A stretch of 64,000 bases of DNA. Origin: Melanocharis versteri (Eukaryota > Chordata > Aves > Passeriformes > Melanocharitidae). Shown here piece after piece: positions 47,239 through 60,466 of this stretch. The DNA lies in NCBI GenBank assembly GCA_013397845.1, contig VZTG01010071.1:558001-622000 (forward strand), written 5' to 3'. The translations under genes were made by a program, and so were the position numbers. Numbering within the stretch: the stretch's first letter is position 1; each line of letters begins with the position of its first letter. Under the pieces are notes generated by a model. The model saw only the letters and a program-made list of their open reading frames with translations. It searched no databases and had not been told where the DNA came from.

Positions 47239-50200
47239 TTTCAGGTAACTCCCTCTGGTACTATTTATGTAGTTGTGCATTTTCATATTCCAGTAAGTTA
47301 GTGAAATGCAACGTGTTGATGCATAACTGTGTGTTGGGCCCCACTTTTGTTGATTAGGTCATGCTTTAATTAAGTTTTCTGTATGAATTCATATCTCTTG
47401 CTGGATATTAGGACAGGCAGCAGGCTCTTAATGCTGCCACAATTTGGCACTGGGACTTCTGGGTTACTGCCAGTCCTTGTACACAAAGACTGTGTTGATG
47501 GAATTGCGATAAGGGCTCAGGGGGAGATAAGGGCTGTGTTTCGGCCCAATGGCTTGACCTTGGTCTTGTTGATCCAAAAGCAAGAGTCCTATCAATTTCA
47601 GAGCGATTGGGACACATGAATACATTTTCATTCTGGAGAGCTGCGTGCAGGCAGATGGGAGGAACTGCTGGTGCTGATGCGGAGTGCAGTTTGTTGATAC
47701 ACAGGTGCCTGTTCTTGCGCAAATCAGTCCTTCCTTTGGCATGGCAGCTTTATGTATCCGTGTTTTGTGTGTGAACGCAATGTTTGTCAGGCACTTGTTT
47801 GGCAGTCCTGGAGACAGAAGTTCTCTGTGCACTGGGTGTCTGCCTCGGTGGTGCTAATTCGCAAGCTGTGTTGCGATGCTTGCCTGGGTATCAGAAGGCA
47901 GGTCCGAGACACTGGTGAGCGTTCACCAGGCCTGTTAACCCCATCAGGCTGTAGCCACACACTTGAGTTTGGTATTCTCATCACCTAAATTCCTAAATGT
48001 ACTTCTAAGGCACACTCCCTTCTAACACAAGCTGCCCAAACATCTGTGGCGAGACTAAGGAAAACATGGAGAAAAAGACCCGAAGATGAATATTTCAGCA
48101 GAAACGTGGGAAGGAATGCAATGTAGCTCATGCAAAACCTTCTGTAGTGTATGCCATAAATTAACACAATATAAATTTATACATATTTACACCACATAGA
48201 CTAAAATATATAAATCCTCAATACTCAGCCTTCTGTAGTAGGTGTAAGCAAGCAGTCCATATGTTTAGCTGATTTCTGAGGAGCTCTAGGGAACAAAATG
48301 TATCTTTGTGGAACTTGTGATATTAAGGAGATTATAAACTGGGGTAATCAGTGCAGTTCTCAAAAACTGTTGGCTTTTCTGCAGGCTGAAAACAAGCAGC
48401 CATCTCCTGATTTGCTATCTGAGGCTTTAATACAGCCAGGTGCTAAAATACACGTGTAATATTTAAGTGCATGAATAGTCCTATTGATGTTGAAGGCACA
48501 GACATCAGTCCTCCCTCGGATTTTCCTGGCTTTAGGCTGCATGAGTCCATTTTCCTCTTACATTTGTGTACTTTCATTGCAAATACAAGCTTGTAACATC
48601 TCATTAGGCACCAGGTGTTTCCTTTTCCACCATTTCATACTGACTATTCTGAGCCGGTAACATATTAGCCCCCTTTTGTACAGCTGTGCAGCAGAGAGTT
48701 GGATCTCTAACGTTTGTTCTGTCTCTTGTTTTTTTTTAAATAAGAGAAAAAATTTTGATATGTTCAAGATATGACATCTCAAGTTGAAATGTCATGGTTT
48801 TCTTCCCAACTATACCTAGTTTCCAGGAATTAAGAGGAATCATGTGATTCATGAGTAATCTTTTGTCATTTGTATGTCAGAAATGTTGAGAAACCCTCCT
48901 TTTCCCAGGGGTGCAAAGAGGAAGAGAATGAAGGAAAATCGGGAGAAGAAAATGGAGAAATTGTTTGTAGGTTTTATGATAAACTCTCCTGCCACTTGTT
49001 CTTTGGCACAGAGACAGGTTATTGGCAGCCTCTCACTTTGGCCACCTCCTCATACCAGTGCCTATGATAGCCTAGAAAGTCTCTGGAGATGAAAAGGAAT
49101 CCTTTCAAAGTACACTTTTCTGGTGCTGCTGTACCAGCACACTTTCCACCTTACACCGAAGTTCTACTTCCCCATTAAAAAAATGCCTCCAAAAGTATCT
49201 GATCAGGCCCAGCATCTCCAAGCCATGCCACCAATGTGACGTTCTAGAAAGACATGATAGTATGACAGGTATCAGCACAGAGGAGTGTAGCCAGGGCCTA
49301 GTGGGGATTAAGGTCTTCATGTAGGTGTGATGACTGTGTCCTGCTTTGTGGCTCTGCTGCTGGGAGAATCTCTTAGCAGAAATATGAGCAGATACCAGCA
49401 AAACTAGAAGAGGCTGGATTCATGCCAGCTGCTGTATGATGCTAGTTTAAACTTCTAAAAATATCAAAAGCTATGTACATTAAAGAAAGCCTCAGAATCT
49501 AACCTGTACTGGGCCATTACAAAAGGCACCTCAGTGTTTCCTGCAGATGTATACCTCCTTTGGCAGGGCTGCAAAGAGCAAACTTCTCTTCACCTGTGAC
49601 TCTGCAGTCAGGGATATGCATCCAAGACCCAGATACCCTTCTCAGTCGGAATAGAGGCAGACAAGGACCAAATGGAGAGGATATTCTTCATATGTCAGGA
49701 CATCCTGCCCTGCCTTTCCTTCCAGGCCATGGAGAAGCCATGAAATATGTGAGCAACAAAGACTGCCTTTCCAGAATACCACAGGAGTGCAGCCCTAGTG
49801 AGTGTCCTAAGGTGTCATCTCCTGATGGAAGGTAGGGTGACTGGAGAGAAGAAAAGGCAAGTGGACTTTGATGTGGATGATATTGTAAGGAGTACCTGGC
49901 AGCCAGAAATTAAGCATCAATTAAATTTTGGGCCTTGAAGGAAAGAAGTAGTCACTATTTTATTGCAGAAAGTGAACCATGGCCAATATGCTGAATAGAG
50001 TCACAACCGTTTTTTGTTTGCAAAGCACTAGGAGCGAGTGTCACTCCACATTACAACAAATCTAATTTTCTGTGTTGCTGATGGCCAGTCATAGGATATG
50101 TGATTGCAGCACTCAGCACTGCCCTGTCACCTCCCAAAATACCTTTTTCTTTCCTTTCATACTTGTGTATATGTGTGCACCGTCCACACAAACTAAGATG

Positions 50201-50982
50201 ACAAAATGTACTCTTCTGACTTAGAGGACTTGGACCTTGTTAGGACAAGGCTAGCGTTGCAGCAGAAGTGAAAAACTCCTTTTGCACAGACCTCTCTCCT
50301 TTTACTTATACCCATTAGCTCAGTAAAGTACAAGACATTTCAACGTGGCTGGGAAAAATAAGGCTTCTAGTTGCTCCCTTCCTTTGCCAGTGTTGAGAAA
50401 AAACACAAGCCATTTGCTCTTCCATAAATATATGGCCACAGGACCTTTAACTGAACACTTTGGTTCTTCTGGCTCTTTATGCAGACATAGGTGCTTTGCT
50501 TTAACTGAGAAGGAATTAACTAGAGGGGTGAGAAGACCATTCAGACATTTGTTTACTTTAGCTCATCCTATCTGCAAATTTATATTGGGCCAGCTTTGTG
50601 CTATCTGAACACTCCTAATCTGGTGTCATCAGCCTTTGACCTCCAGTGGACCTGCTAGCAAAGATGGTCTCGACTTGGAAGTTATTGGGAGGCAGAGATT
50701 TTATCCCTGCCAGCTGAACTAACAAACTTGCTTTAATGTCAGCAACTGAATGAGGCATGCCTGGTAACCTCTTTTGGTAAGAGTCTGACCAATAGAGATC
50801 AATAAAGTATGCTTATTTACTTATCATCTTATGAATCTGTGATAGGAGAGGATCAGTTTGACACTTCATGTCTAAGTGGATGCAACCTCCTTGAAGAAAA
50901 GCAAGCAGGACCCAATGAAAATGCAAAAGAGAAGGCTAGTGTGGTATATCTTTTAAGGCTGTTAAGGCAAACTAGTTAACTC
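47239..50982. other. Noncoding DNA, no gene seen
   Basis: Contains a 7-bp hairpin at 47912-47929 (CTGGTGA, GCGT loop, TCACCAG) and a repeated GATAAGGGCT at about 47508 and 47526. Two minus-strand frames of 104 and 122 codons overlap at 47408-47832 and a plus frame crosses them; none is recognised. Confidence 0.55.
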
Positions 50983-51000
50983 TTTTTTTTTTTTTTTTTT
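50983..51000. repeat. Poly-T run (T18)
   Basis: Eighteen T in a row. No adjoining SINE body is seen, so it is a simple homopolymer rather than a retroposon tail. Confidence 0.9.
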
Positions 51001-54000
51001 CATAAGAAATATCTTTGGTGTCATTCCAGGGGTGCTAATGGAGTTCCAGAGGAATTAATTTCAACCCTGCAATCTCAAGAGTTGGGCTTCCAGCTGGCTA
51101 TATACAGATGTACTTAATCTAAATGTTGTCCTTGCTGGAACAACCTCCCCTCGAAGTCATTCCCATCTAGTCCATAGGGAGAACCCAGCGTCCAAATGTG
51201 TTCCCACAAATGACCCAACACTAAGTGTCAAAGGATAAGACCCAGCAGTGTTCAGAACCTCTCTCCCACACACACTTCCCTTCTGCTGTCCATCCCTTGC
51301 CAAAACCCAAGTGCTTCAGCATGACTCTGTTACCTGTGTTTAGTTATGATTTGCTGTTCTGTTCTGAGGGAGATTGGTAAGCAGCATGAGTTTACCTGGA
51401 AAAAAATGGTTTTTTACATTTTTTTCCTTTAATAGCGTTTCTCCCCTTTGTTTTGCTCTGTACAATTATTATGGTATTGTTTGATTACATTGCCCCTTTT
51501 TTATCCCTCTGTGCAGACCAAGCATGCTGAAAATGAAAGGCAGCATGTAACCTTCTGAAGTCACTAATTGTAGTACTGCAGGTAAGTTGAATAACAGACT
51601 ATGGTAAATTTTGGTCTGAAGTTTTTTACTGAAGTATAAATTGGACAACAGCAGGAGAGAGAACAAAAGCTATTTCCTACCTGATGTTCTTGGAAACCTG
51701 TTCCCAGTTCTTCATGGAGGACTGCTGCTGTACTTGAATATATTAAAATAGGGACACATGAATGACATTGATACTCTGCAGTGGAAATAGCTGAGCCTTT
51801 TGTATTTTTTACCATTGCATGAGACTTATGATAATCTGCTTCTTTCTCTAAATGGAAACCCTCCAGGGAAGTTTTGTGTACTCTAAATAGCATCTCTGTG
51901 TGATCAGAGACTTGGCTTCGTGTGCATGTAATGCATAATAGATAAAGATACAACAATATAAATGCAGATTAGAGGTTATTCAGTCAAAGCAAGCCTGTTT
52001 TGGGGGTGGGAGGCAAATTATAAAAATGCCAAACAATACATATTGCTGCTATCCTTTCTGGCAAATCTCCATATTTTGCCAAAACGTTGTTATAATTCTT
52101 AGCAGCAAACAGGATCTGTCTCATAAATACCTATGTCTAAACCACTTACTGTCCTTATGTGTACACTCAGCAGATAATCACATTGACTTTTCTCTAGCCT
52201 TGTTGCATTGAATGTCATATAGTTATTTTGAAGTGATCTCAGTGCTGAAAATAGTCTGCCAACAAACATGGATATAAACTTTCATAAGAATATTTACATC
52301 CTCAAAACAATGCATAAATATCAGTTGATCAAACCCATTAAAAGCACTGGGATATGAATAAGTAGCATTAATCTGTTTTCTAGAGTCACTTACACAGAGA
52401 AAAGGCCCCCAGCCCTCTCAGTGCAAAGAGACAGGTCTCAGCTTTGACTTTAGCAGAGCCAGTGGCTTCTTAGTTGGGTAAATAAACTCAATTTTTCTAG
52501 TTGTTCAAGCGATGATCATAGAATTTTCTTTGCATTGGGGTTGTCTACATAAAAAACTTACTGTTCATGGTGCTCAGATGGAAACTGATAGCACATTCGC
52601 TGTGTGGACTAATTCTTTCTGTAAGTTCAGTGACAAATCCCTTTTTAGTGGTAAGAAGGCGACCCCAAACTAATGCGCTTAGAGGAGCATCTCTGTCATC
52701 TTAACTGCTATTTCTGTCTTTTTGTGAAGATGAGTTTTCCTTTTATCTCTGTAAACTGTATGATGGAAGAACCAATGATACACTTCACGCATAGTCATGA
52801 ACTTACTGTAGTGAGTATGGAGGAATAAAGGTAATTTCCTCTCCTTAGATGAAAATTATGGTATAGTTATTCAAAAAAATATGAGGGAGAGAGGCTTGCT
52901 TATTACTATTCTTAACAATTCCCTTTTGACCCAGTTGATGTTTCAGAGGGAATCAGCTGTTACAGCAAGAAACCACTTCCTATTTATGGATGGGAGGCTC
53001 TGTAATAGGAAAACAAGTTGTTTTGTGACCAATTGCAAGGGAACACACATCCATTCCTGCAGCAACAGTAGATGGACATGTTTTGTTTGACCCTAACTAT
53101 ATGATAGAGATTCAGGTAAGTGGTGAACCTAACAGTATTCTCTAGGGATACTGCACACTGAGCTCCCATGAAGAAATCCTAGGCCTGGAAAAGTGCAAGT
53201 CCCAGCATTAAGTGTAACCAAGGACCTGCCTCTATGTGCACAGTGGACTGGCTATGGGGAGATAAATAAGTTGCTGTGAGTTTTCTCTGTTTAAAAAACT
53301 TTTGTAGTTTGTAATCTCAAAAACTATGCCTTTTTTTTCTTCAGTTGAAATTCTTTTTGGCTTTGTTAGGGATCTTGCTGCAGGAGAAAACATAGGCACA
53401 TCAACCTCAAAGCTTTGTCCAAGTCAGGATCTCATCACAGACTGAATTTCAGGTTTTCCTCCATTCTGTAAAAGGCTTTTAATTCTTAGCTTTTTGCCAA
53501 TTCTACCATGCTATTAGGCATTGGTAGATGAAGTGGTACATTTTTTATCTTTTTCAAATTTTCATAAACAACCCTTATGTTCCTCTTTAGTGGAGAAAGA
53601 ACAGAACCTTGAACACACGTCCTCTGGCCACTGGCTAAGCTGTCACTCTCTGTGTGCTCTTTAGCCCAAGAAGCAGTTAAATGTTTACAAGCAGCTAAAA
53701 CAAGAGGCTTCACTAGAGCTTTTGATTATTCTACTTAGAGCAGAGGCAGAAAATTGAACTGGTGAGAGACTAAAGCAAGCTGATGGTTAGGGCTCTCCTC
53801 TGGTGGTGAATGTGTATTTGCACAAAGTAAAGAGGAGAGTTTGAGGGTACCCAGCACAGTGGCAACAGATGATAGGTTAGTGGCAAAGGGATGCTCCCAA
53901 ACAAGGAGTCTCCTGTCCTTAGGCAGAGAAATTAATTGTCCTAAGTGCGTGGATATTTTATAAATAGGGTAAGTAACAGTTTTTTGAATAGTTTACTGAA

Positions 54001-57000
54001 ATAGGATACCCATCACTAGATAAAACTGCCTGATGAGCTCAGCATACATTTGCATATACTTTGCAATAATCCAAGCTACACTTATTGGCTGAATTTGTTA
54101 CTTGCTAAATTTTGTACCTAATTCATGTTTCATCTCACTTTATGGAAATTTTGTGCATGGTAATATTTTGCCCTTCTCTGTCAAAGTAGTTAAAAAATGA
54201 AAGCAGGAATCCAGAATGGCCTTTAAAGCCTTTCATGCATGCAGAGCCTACTGCCAGTGCGTGTGGGAGGCCAAGTTCTGCCTTCAACCACAGATTTTTT
54301 TCTGGCCTCTATAGGAGTCTAGGACTTGTATCTTGGAGAAGAATTTACCAGTGAATAACCACTTCAGTCATGCCCCCGAGGTTGCAACAGGTGTAGTCAC
54401 CACAAATTATGTCTTCACAGGAAACCTGGAGCAGACAAATGAATGCAAGCCTGGTTTGCCACTTTAGAGAGGCCAGACAAGAGTAAGGTGAGTTTGAGTT
54501 AAGAGGCTTTTAGCACCAGTAGAGCCTTGAATGATGAAGACAATTACAAAAGCAGGGTTCATTCATGCGGGTGTAATTGCTGTGTGCTTAAATCAGTTTT
54601 GAAGGTGGAATTTTAGCTTCTAGGTCTTGTCAGAAATTTTCAAAAGAACCTACCTCTCTGAGCTACTGCCAGTTTCCTATTGTGTACATATTACAAAAAT
54701 CTCATTTTGAATCTTGATAAGCTCTTGGCTTTAATAATGTCTCAAGACTGTAGGTTTCCTAGCTTATTTATCATGCACTGAATAAAAAAAATCCTTTTGT
54801 TGTTGGTAAATTCACTGCCTTTCAGTTTCCTTGAGTATCAGGTTGCTTTGTATTGTCTGAGGAGATAAAGGGGAACACCCCACTTAACCTCTCAACATCA
54901 TTCTCTGCTTCCTTTTAAAGTAATTTTCATATGCCTGTAATACTGTACAACTTGTATAAATGCTACCTTTTAAGAGAAAATAGTGAAATCTCTCAGTGTC
55001 CATATAATGAACTCCTCTGGTACATTCCAATGCCTAATAACATTGTGGTTTTTCCATTGAGGGATGCCTTATTTGGTCGTTCTGACAAACTGCTGTTTTC
55101 TTGTAGCAAAATTGTTCAACATAGTGTTTTTACTGTTTTGTCAATAAGCAAAGGAAATAAAAACCTTATGGGATTTGAACAAGAACATTCACACTCCGTA
55201 TGTGAGCTGCGTTTGAATTGGAGTGTGGTGGGGAAGCAGAGTATAGTATGCAACCTGTTTACTGAAGTGCCTGCCAGCAAGTGAGATTTCATTCCCGTTT
55301 GCTAGGATCTCACTTTAGACCCATTTTCTCTCTCTTTTCCTTTGAACTGCTCCCTCACAATATCTGATGCTAGCAGCTTTTTTAATTGCTAGTTTTGGAC
55401 AAAATTATTTCGTTTTTTTTAAGTGCTCATCCTTGCACTGGACTTCCAAGATCAAATTATGCAGTATCTGCTGTAACAAAATGATCTAGTAAGACCTGCT
55501 GTTCCTCGGGCATTATCAGTCAATTGGGAGCTCAGCAGCATGAGAGAAGTGGATCTATCTCTGAGCTGAGTACTTGGAATCTCTCTGAATTTAGGCCATG
55601 CCTGCAACTGAATTTCAGCTTTTTGATGATGAATTAACGAATGGTATAAAATTGTGATTTGGAACTATTCATTTTTTTCTAATCACATGAGGAAGTGACT
55701 GAATGCAGGAAACCTGAAGTTGATTCAAGTGACGCAGTGTTACATAATATGTATTAAGCCTGTGGAAAGCATTGCCATGAGCTATCCACAGATGCTTCTG
55801 AGGATATAAAGATCACCCAGAACTGCCTTAGATAAGACTTAAACTGTTTCAGGGGACCGTGAGTTCAAAATGGAATAAGCCTTTCATCGATTATCTGCTG
55901 TTCCTAGGTGCCAATTATTCATTAACTGACCAGGTCAGGTAATATTACTTGCTTGTTTCTGGCCACTCATTGGAAGCATATCAAATGGAATAGATTTTAT
56001 GCCAGTTGTCTGCTCTGATGCTGCAGTTTCTGTGTTTGCTATCAATTGTGAATTTAGACAGGTTCAAATTATGTTAATTAGTCTATTTTGATGTCAGTGT
56101 TCCCTATCTGTTGAGACTGACACAGCTCCACCCACCTATTAATGAATATGTTAATTAACTCATATTAGACACCTAAATATGGCTCTGGAGCCAGGGGAAT
56201 AGTGACAGCTGATGGCCCTTCAGGGCATAAATGGTTTCTCACTACAATCAATATTCTCCACTGCTGAAAATACTTCTTACATTTTTGGACTTCCACTCAC
56301 TTAACTCTCCCTCCGGCAGTTGTTTACAATACTGAAGTGCAACCAAGAGTTCAAGCAGAGTAGCCTTAAAAGCTGCCTTAATGACATCTATAGAAAAATC
56401 ATCCAACTCAGTTTTCATCTTCAGACAGAAGGTCAGAGCTCACAGATTTTGTCGTTAGGCAGCTTCCATTTTGACCCCCTTTTCCCCTCCCTGCCCCATC
56501 TAGCCAGTGGGTTAAAAGGCTGCTTAAAATACCCAGTTTATTTCTTGGTGCATCGGAAGTCCCAGATACTCTGGAGATGAGGAAAGTACAAAAACAATGT
56601 TTCAGCGTTCTCAGTTCCAGATGGACCTGTTTGCTAAAGCTGTTCGCTCGGTTTCATGGGAAAGTACGGGCCCTTTTTAGAGCCAGTATTTGTGCTTGGC
56701 TCATAAAAGGACAGGCAGGGTTTGGGGTTAAAGCGGTTTCATCAAGAGACTTCTGGGTGGGCTCTGGATTAGCACACCACAGGCGTGGGCACAGACAGAA
56801 GGTGGGCTATGCTTCAGACTGCCATCTCTCCAGGCATGTGGTCCTGTTTCTGCTGGGTACAGTGGTATTCCCTCTCTGAAAGAAACTTGGAAAAGGTGGT
56901 GAGGTGGCAGGAAAGGAGGCCATAGCACACGTTTTGTTCCCTTTCACCTACATCACGGAAGTACAGGAAAGCAAATACAGCCAGGGCAAGGTGGGCATCA

Positions 57001-59460
57001 TTCTGGGCAGAAGCTGTGTGTGGGAGTTTTAGCTGATTTAATCTAACTCTGCTGATCTCATTGAAAAGTTTTCCAACATATTCACGTCTTGGACTCAGAA
57101 TTTTTGTTTTCAGAGAAGCCTTAGGCATGCTGGAGCTCAAGATCCACTGACAGAGAGATGTAAACTAAATTTTTATCCCTGTTATTATAACAGACCTGAT
57201 TTTTTAAGAATACTGCACACACAATATCTAGCTTCAGAAACTTCAGCTGTAAGGATCCCTGTGTAAAAGTCATACACCATGTGCAGCAAACCAGCTATAG
57301 CTCCCCCACCTCTGAGTCCCAGAGTCCTTCTCTGTGCTTTGTGCTTCCTTTATGCAGTCAATTCTTAGTATCTATTAAGACTCTAAATCCAACTAACCTT
57401 CATGGAACTGTAGAAATGTCTGTAGAGCAACAGGACCCATTGGTGTGTAACTGGAATATTCTGGCACAACTGTGATACAAATACCATCTTGGAGGTATGT
57501 AGGAGATAAACAACAGTCTTTCTGGATGTTTTTATATGGGAAAGTTATAGGACTGGCAGCACTGAAGTTATTTACTCATTACAAGCTACACTACTCAACT
57601 GTGTTTAGTGTAGCCTGAAGCAACCACTCTGTCATGGGAAAAGAGGTGTTAATTCCCTTTCTGTGCCACAGCAGCCCAGGCTTTGAACAAAGACACTGTG
57701 TACACTGAACTGTGGAAAGTTACAGACTTGTAATCAGATGTTACACTACTGACAGTGATTTGGGGGGGGTGGGGAAAGGAGAGGTGGTTTGTTATCTGGT
57801 TTGGATGAGGAAAACCCGTAAATGCAAAAGTTAGTTGGTAACTCACAAAAGGACACATATGTGAGTTTTTCTATCAGTGAACTTGATGGACACAGGAGTT
57901 TTGGTCATTTTGTGCGGAGCTGACCTTATGTCTGAACTGACAGCTAAAGTTGAAGGAGCTGCAGAACTGTAAGATGTGGAATAAGAAAGATGATTTGTTC
58001 AGGACACTTGGAAGTCAAGATGTGCCAGTGAAAGGAGCCAGGCTTTCATGGCAGATACAGGCACATTAATTGAGGAAGATATGTTTGCTTTAGGGCATGA
58101 CCAGTCAGACATCAAGCAACACATGATTTCTCATTTGGAGGAGGAAGGGATAGCATTAAATGTTCTTCACAGAGGACAATGGAAACCCTTGTCCTTGTGT
58201 CAGACCACAGCGGTATTGTTTAGAGCAGGGAAATGTAAAGACTTTGTTATATCTGTATACGCTTGATGTTAAGCTCTGGGGTGTTCTGTGTGGGAGTTGC
58301 TTTTGGTGCCAAGGAGCAGGCAGTGATTTCAAGATTTTGGCTAAATAGACCTATCTGGTGAAAAGAGACTGCAAAAGAATATAGGATGAGATGACTGCAG
58401 TACTAGGAGGAAGAAGGAGCCTGTAAGTCCTATGTGGATTACAGCAGAGGTAGGGTTTTCATAATCCAGTAAATATGTGGGCTGAGTATTTCTAGCAACA
58501 ATTGTTTCTCCTTTGGTGCTTCCTGCAAAAATTTCAGTACTTTGTGGTTAAAACAGCACAGCAGAATGGAAGAAACCTGTATGCTGCTCTTTGGAGAAAC
58601 TGATGGGATGGTATTGTTTCATTACATACTGATCAGTTCCTGTTCAGGTTTTGGCTTAAAAATGCCAATACTTAGAGCAAAAGACATCAGTCAGGCTGCA
58701 GCATTAAGTCAAGAAAGATGCACTAGTCTGAATACCTGACCAAGGACACTAATGTTTGACCTTTCCTACAACAGAGTAAGAGAATGAGTCAGTATAGATC
58801 GGGTGGCCAAGCAGCACCCAAGCTTTGTCAAAGCCAAATTACACATAGTGAGGATCTACCTGATAGAGAAAGACTGTAGAGCACTACTTGTACACGCCAG
58901 AGAATCTCACAAAGGTAAATATTAATTCACATAGTTATTTTTTTATTATGACTCAGAAGTTCCAGACCAGCTGGCGGCTTTGTTCGGAGAGTTTTACAAT
59001 ACCTCTAACCACATTTGAAGTTTTTGTAAAAGAATGCACATAAAGTGCTGGAGACATGTCCAGTCATTACATTATTCATGTGGGGTATGTTGTAAAGCCA
59101 AAAGAGGGTGAAATTTTAAAGACATTCCAAAATAAATAAAGAGCCTAGATATAAAAATATTCTGAAAAAGGATCTGTATTAACTTAGACCGTGAGAACTT
59201 TCATTTCTATCTATAAGGATGTCTGCATTATTCTTCATACCCAGGTCTGTATGTCCCATTGAATTTGCTGCATAGGCAGTTATAACTTGGAGAAGTTGTT
59301 TGTAATGTGTTTCTCTTTGCAGCCAATCCTGTATCCTTGATGAAGGCATCTAAAGGGGAAAAGACAATTTATGATGAAGTAAAAAATCTGCTCAGACTGG
59401 AAAGATATAATAGTCCTTTCTGTATAAGAACAAGTTTATAACATACTCTGCGTATGTGGC
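51001..59460. other. AT-rich noncoding DNA, no gene seen
   Basis: Long AT-rich stretch with scattered short open frames (up to 130 codons), none recognised. A G-run cluster near 57762-57776 has quadruplex potential. A weak resemblance to an old amniote repeat occurs near 54268-54300 (GAGGCCAAGTTCTGCCTTCA with one extra G), too short to annotate. Confidence 0.6.
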
Positions 59461-60075
59461 TCATGCTGTAAAATAGAATGATTGTAAAAACTGTGTTTGC
59501 ATCAGATAATCAGATAATCCACCTATTCTGAAAAGAGCTACTGTAAGATTTTTAACAGAGATTCTGGTATGAGTCTTGAAGAGAAAATTCAAGCAAAAGA
59601 TAGTCAGATACAGAGGACACTTGCATTGAAAGCAAAATCTGTGTTTTGTATCTCTCTCTTTTAGATTTGACCAAAAGTTTGGATGCATGCAAAGCTGAAG
59701 ATTTTTTATAAGTTTATCATCTTGAGTTTTGTAGATTCTGTTCAATGAAAAGTTAGATTTATACATGCATAGAGGTAGGTCAGAATAATTTTCTGACTTC
59801 TTTTGAGTGTGTCTCGGAATCAGGGTGGTGAGATTCTTCAAAGTGCTTAAAGAAGTGTTTGTTAGTAAGGAAAGCAGCAATTCCAAACAGAATGAATTAT
59901 GCTCCATTTTTCTTTGTCTCCAGAAACCACTTCCTTTCCTGAAAGCATCAAAACAGCCAAAAGGCAGTAGTGACCAAACAGCATAATTACAAGTAGAACT
60001 AATTACACAAATTAATCTTCTGAGACCTACTGTAGACATGGGGAATACATATGAACTTAGAGTTGGTATTCCCAA
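59461..60075 (-). other. Unrecognised 204-codon open frame
   Basis: An ATG-to-stop frame of 204 codons in AT-rich sequence, the longest in the window outside the minisatellite, gap and simple repeats. The translation is rich in Leu, Phe, Asn, Ser and Cys, with hydrophobic patches (LELLLSLLTNTSLSTL; LYLTIFCLNFLF) but no domain, signal peptide or transposon motif that I recognise. There is no CpG island or convincing promoter next to it. It could be a chance frame, a decayed retrocopy or repeat, or a lineage-specific gene; chance is most likely. Confidence 0.12.
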
Positions 60076-60344
60076 AGTTCGGATATGTTTGAGTGTCTGG
60101 TTTTGGCATAGGCCTGTCCTACTTCCAACTAACTAGTTTGCTCATGTTTTCTTTGGATATTTTTCCCAAGTGTGCTTTTTCACTGTGACTCATGCAGGAT
60201 AAAGCAAACAAGGTTGGAGTGTGTGAAAGCAAGCTTCCAGAAGAGTACCAAGTCATACTATATAAACCTACACATACGAAAAACCTGTTGTCTTTGCAAG
60301 CCCATAGAGACATTCTCTGCATGGAGCAATGCCTACAACTTACA

Positions 60345-60466
60345 ATTGTTTGGTTTTTTGTGGGGTTTTTTTTGTTTTTTTTTGTTGGGGGTTTTGTTGT
60401 TGTTGTTGGGGGGTTTTTTTTGTTTGTTTTGTGTTTTTGTTTTGTTTTGTTTTGTTTTTCTTTTTG
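60345..60466. repeat. T/G-rich low-complexity tract
   Basis: About 120 bases of almost only T and G, including GTTGTTGTTGTTGGGGGG and several GTTTT units. The G-runs could pair as a quadruplex on this strand. Open frames across it are composition artefacts. Confidence 0.95.

Noticed and set aside
47408..47832. Two overlapping minus-strand frames of 104 and 122 codons
   Set aside because: They overlap each other and a plus-strand frame, and no domain is visible.
50941..51000. T18 run as the tail of a minus-strand retroposon
   Set aside because: The adjoining sequence shows no SINE or LINE body and no target-site duplication that I could find.
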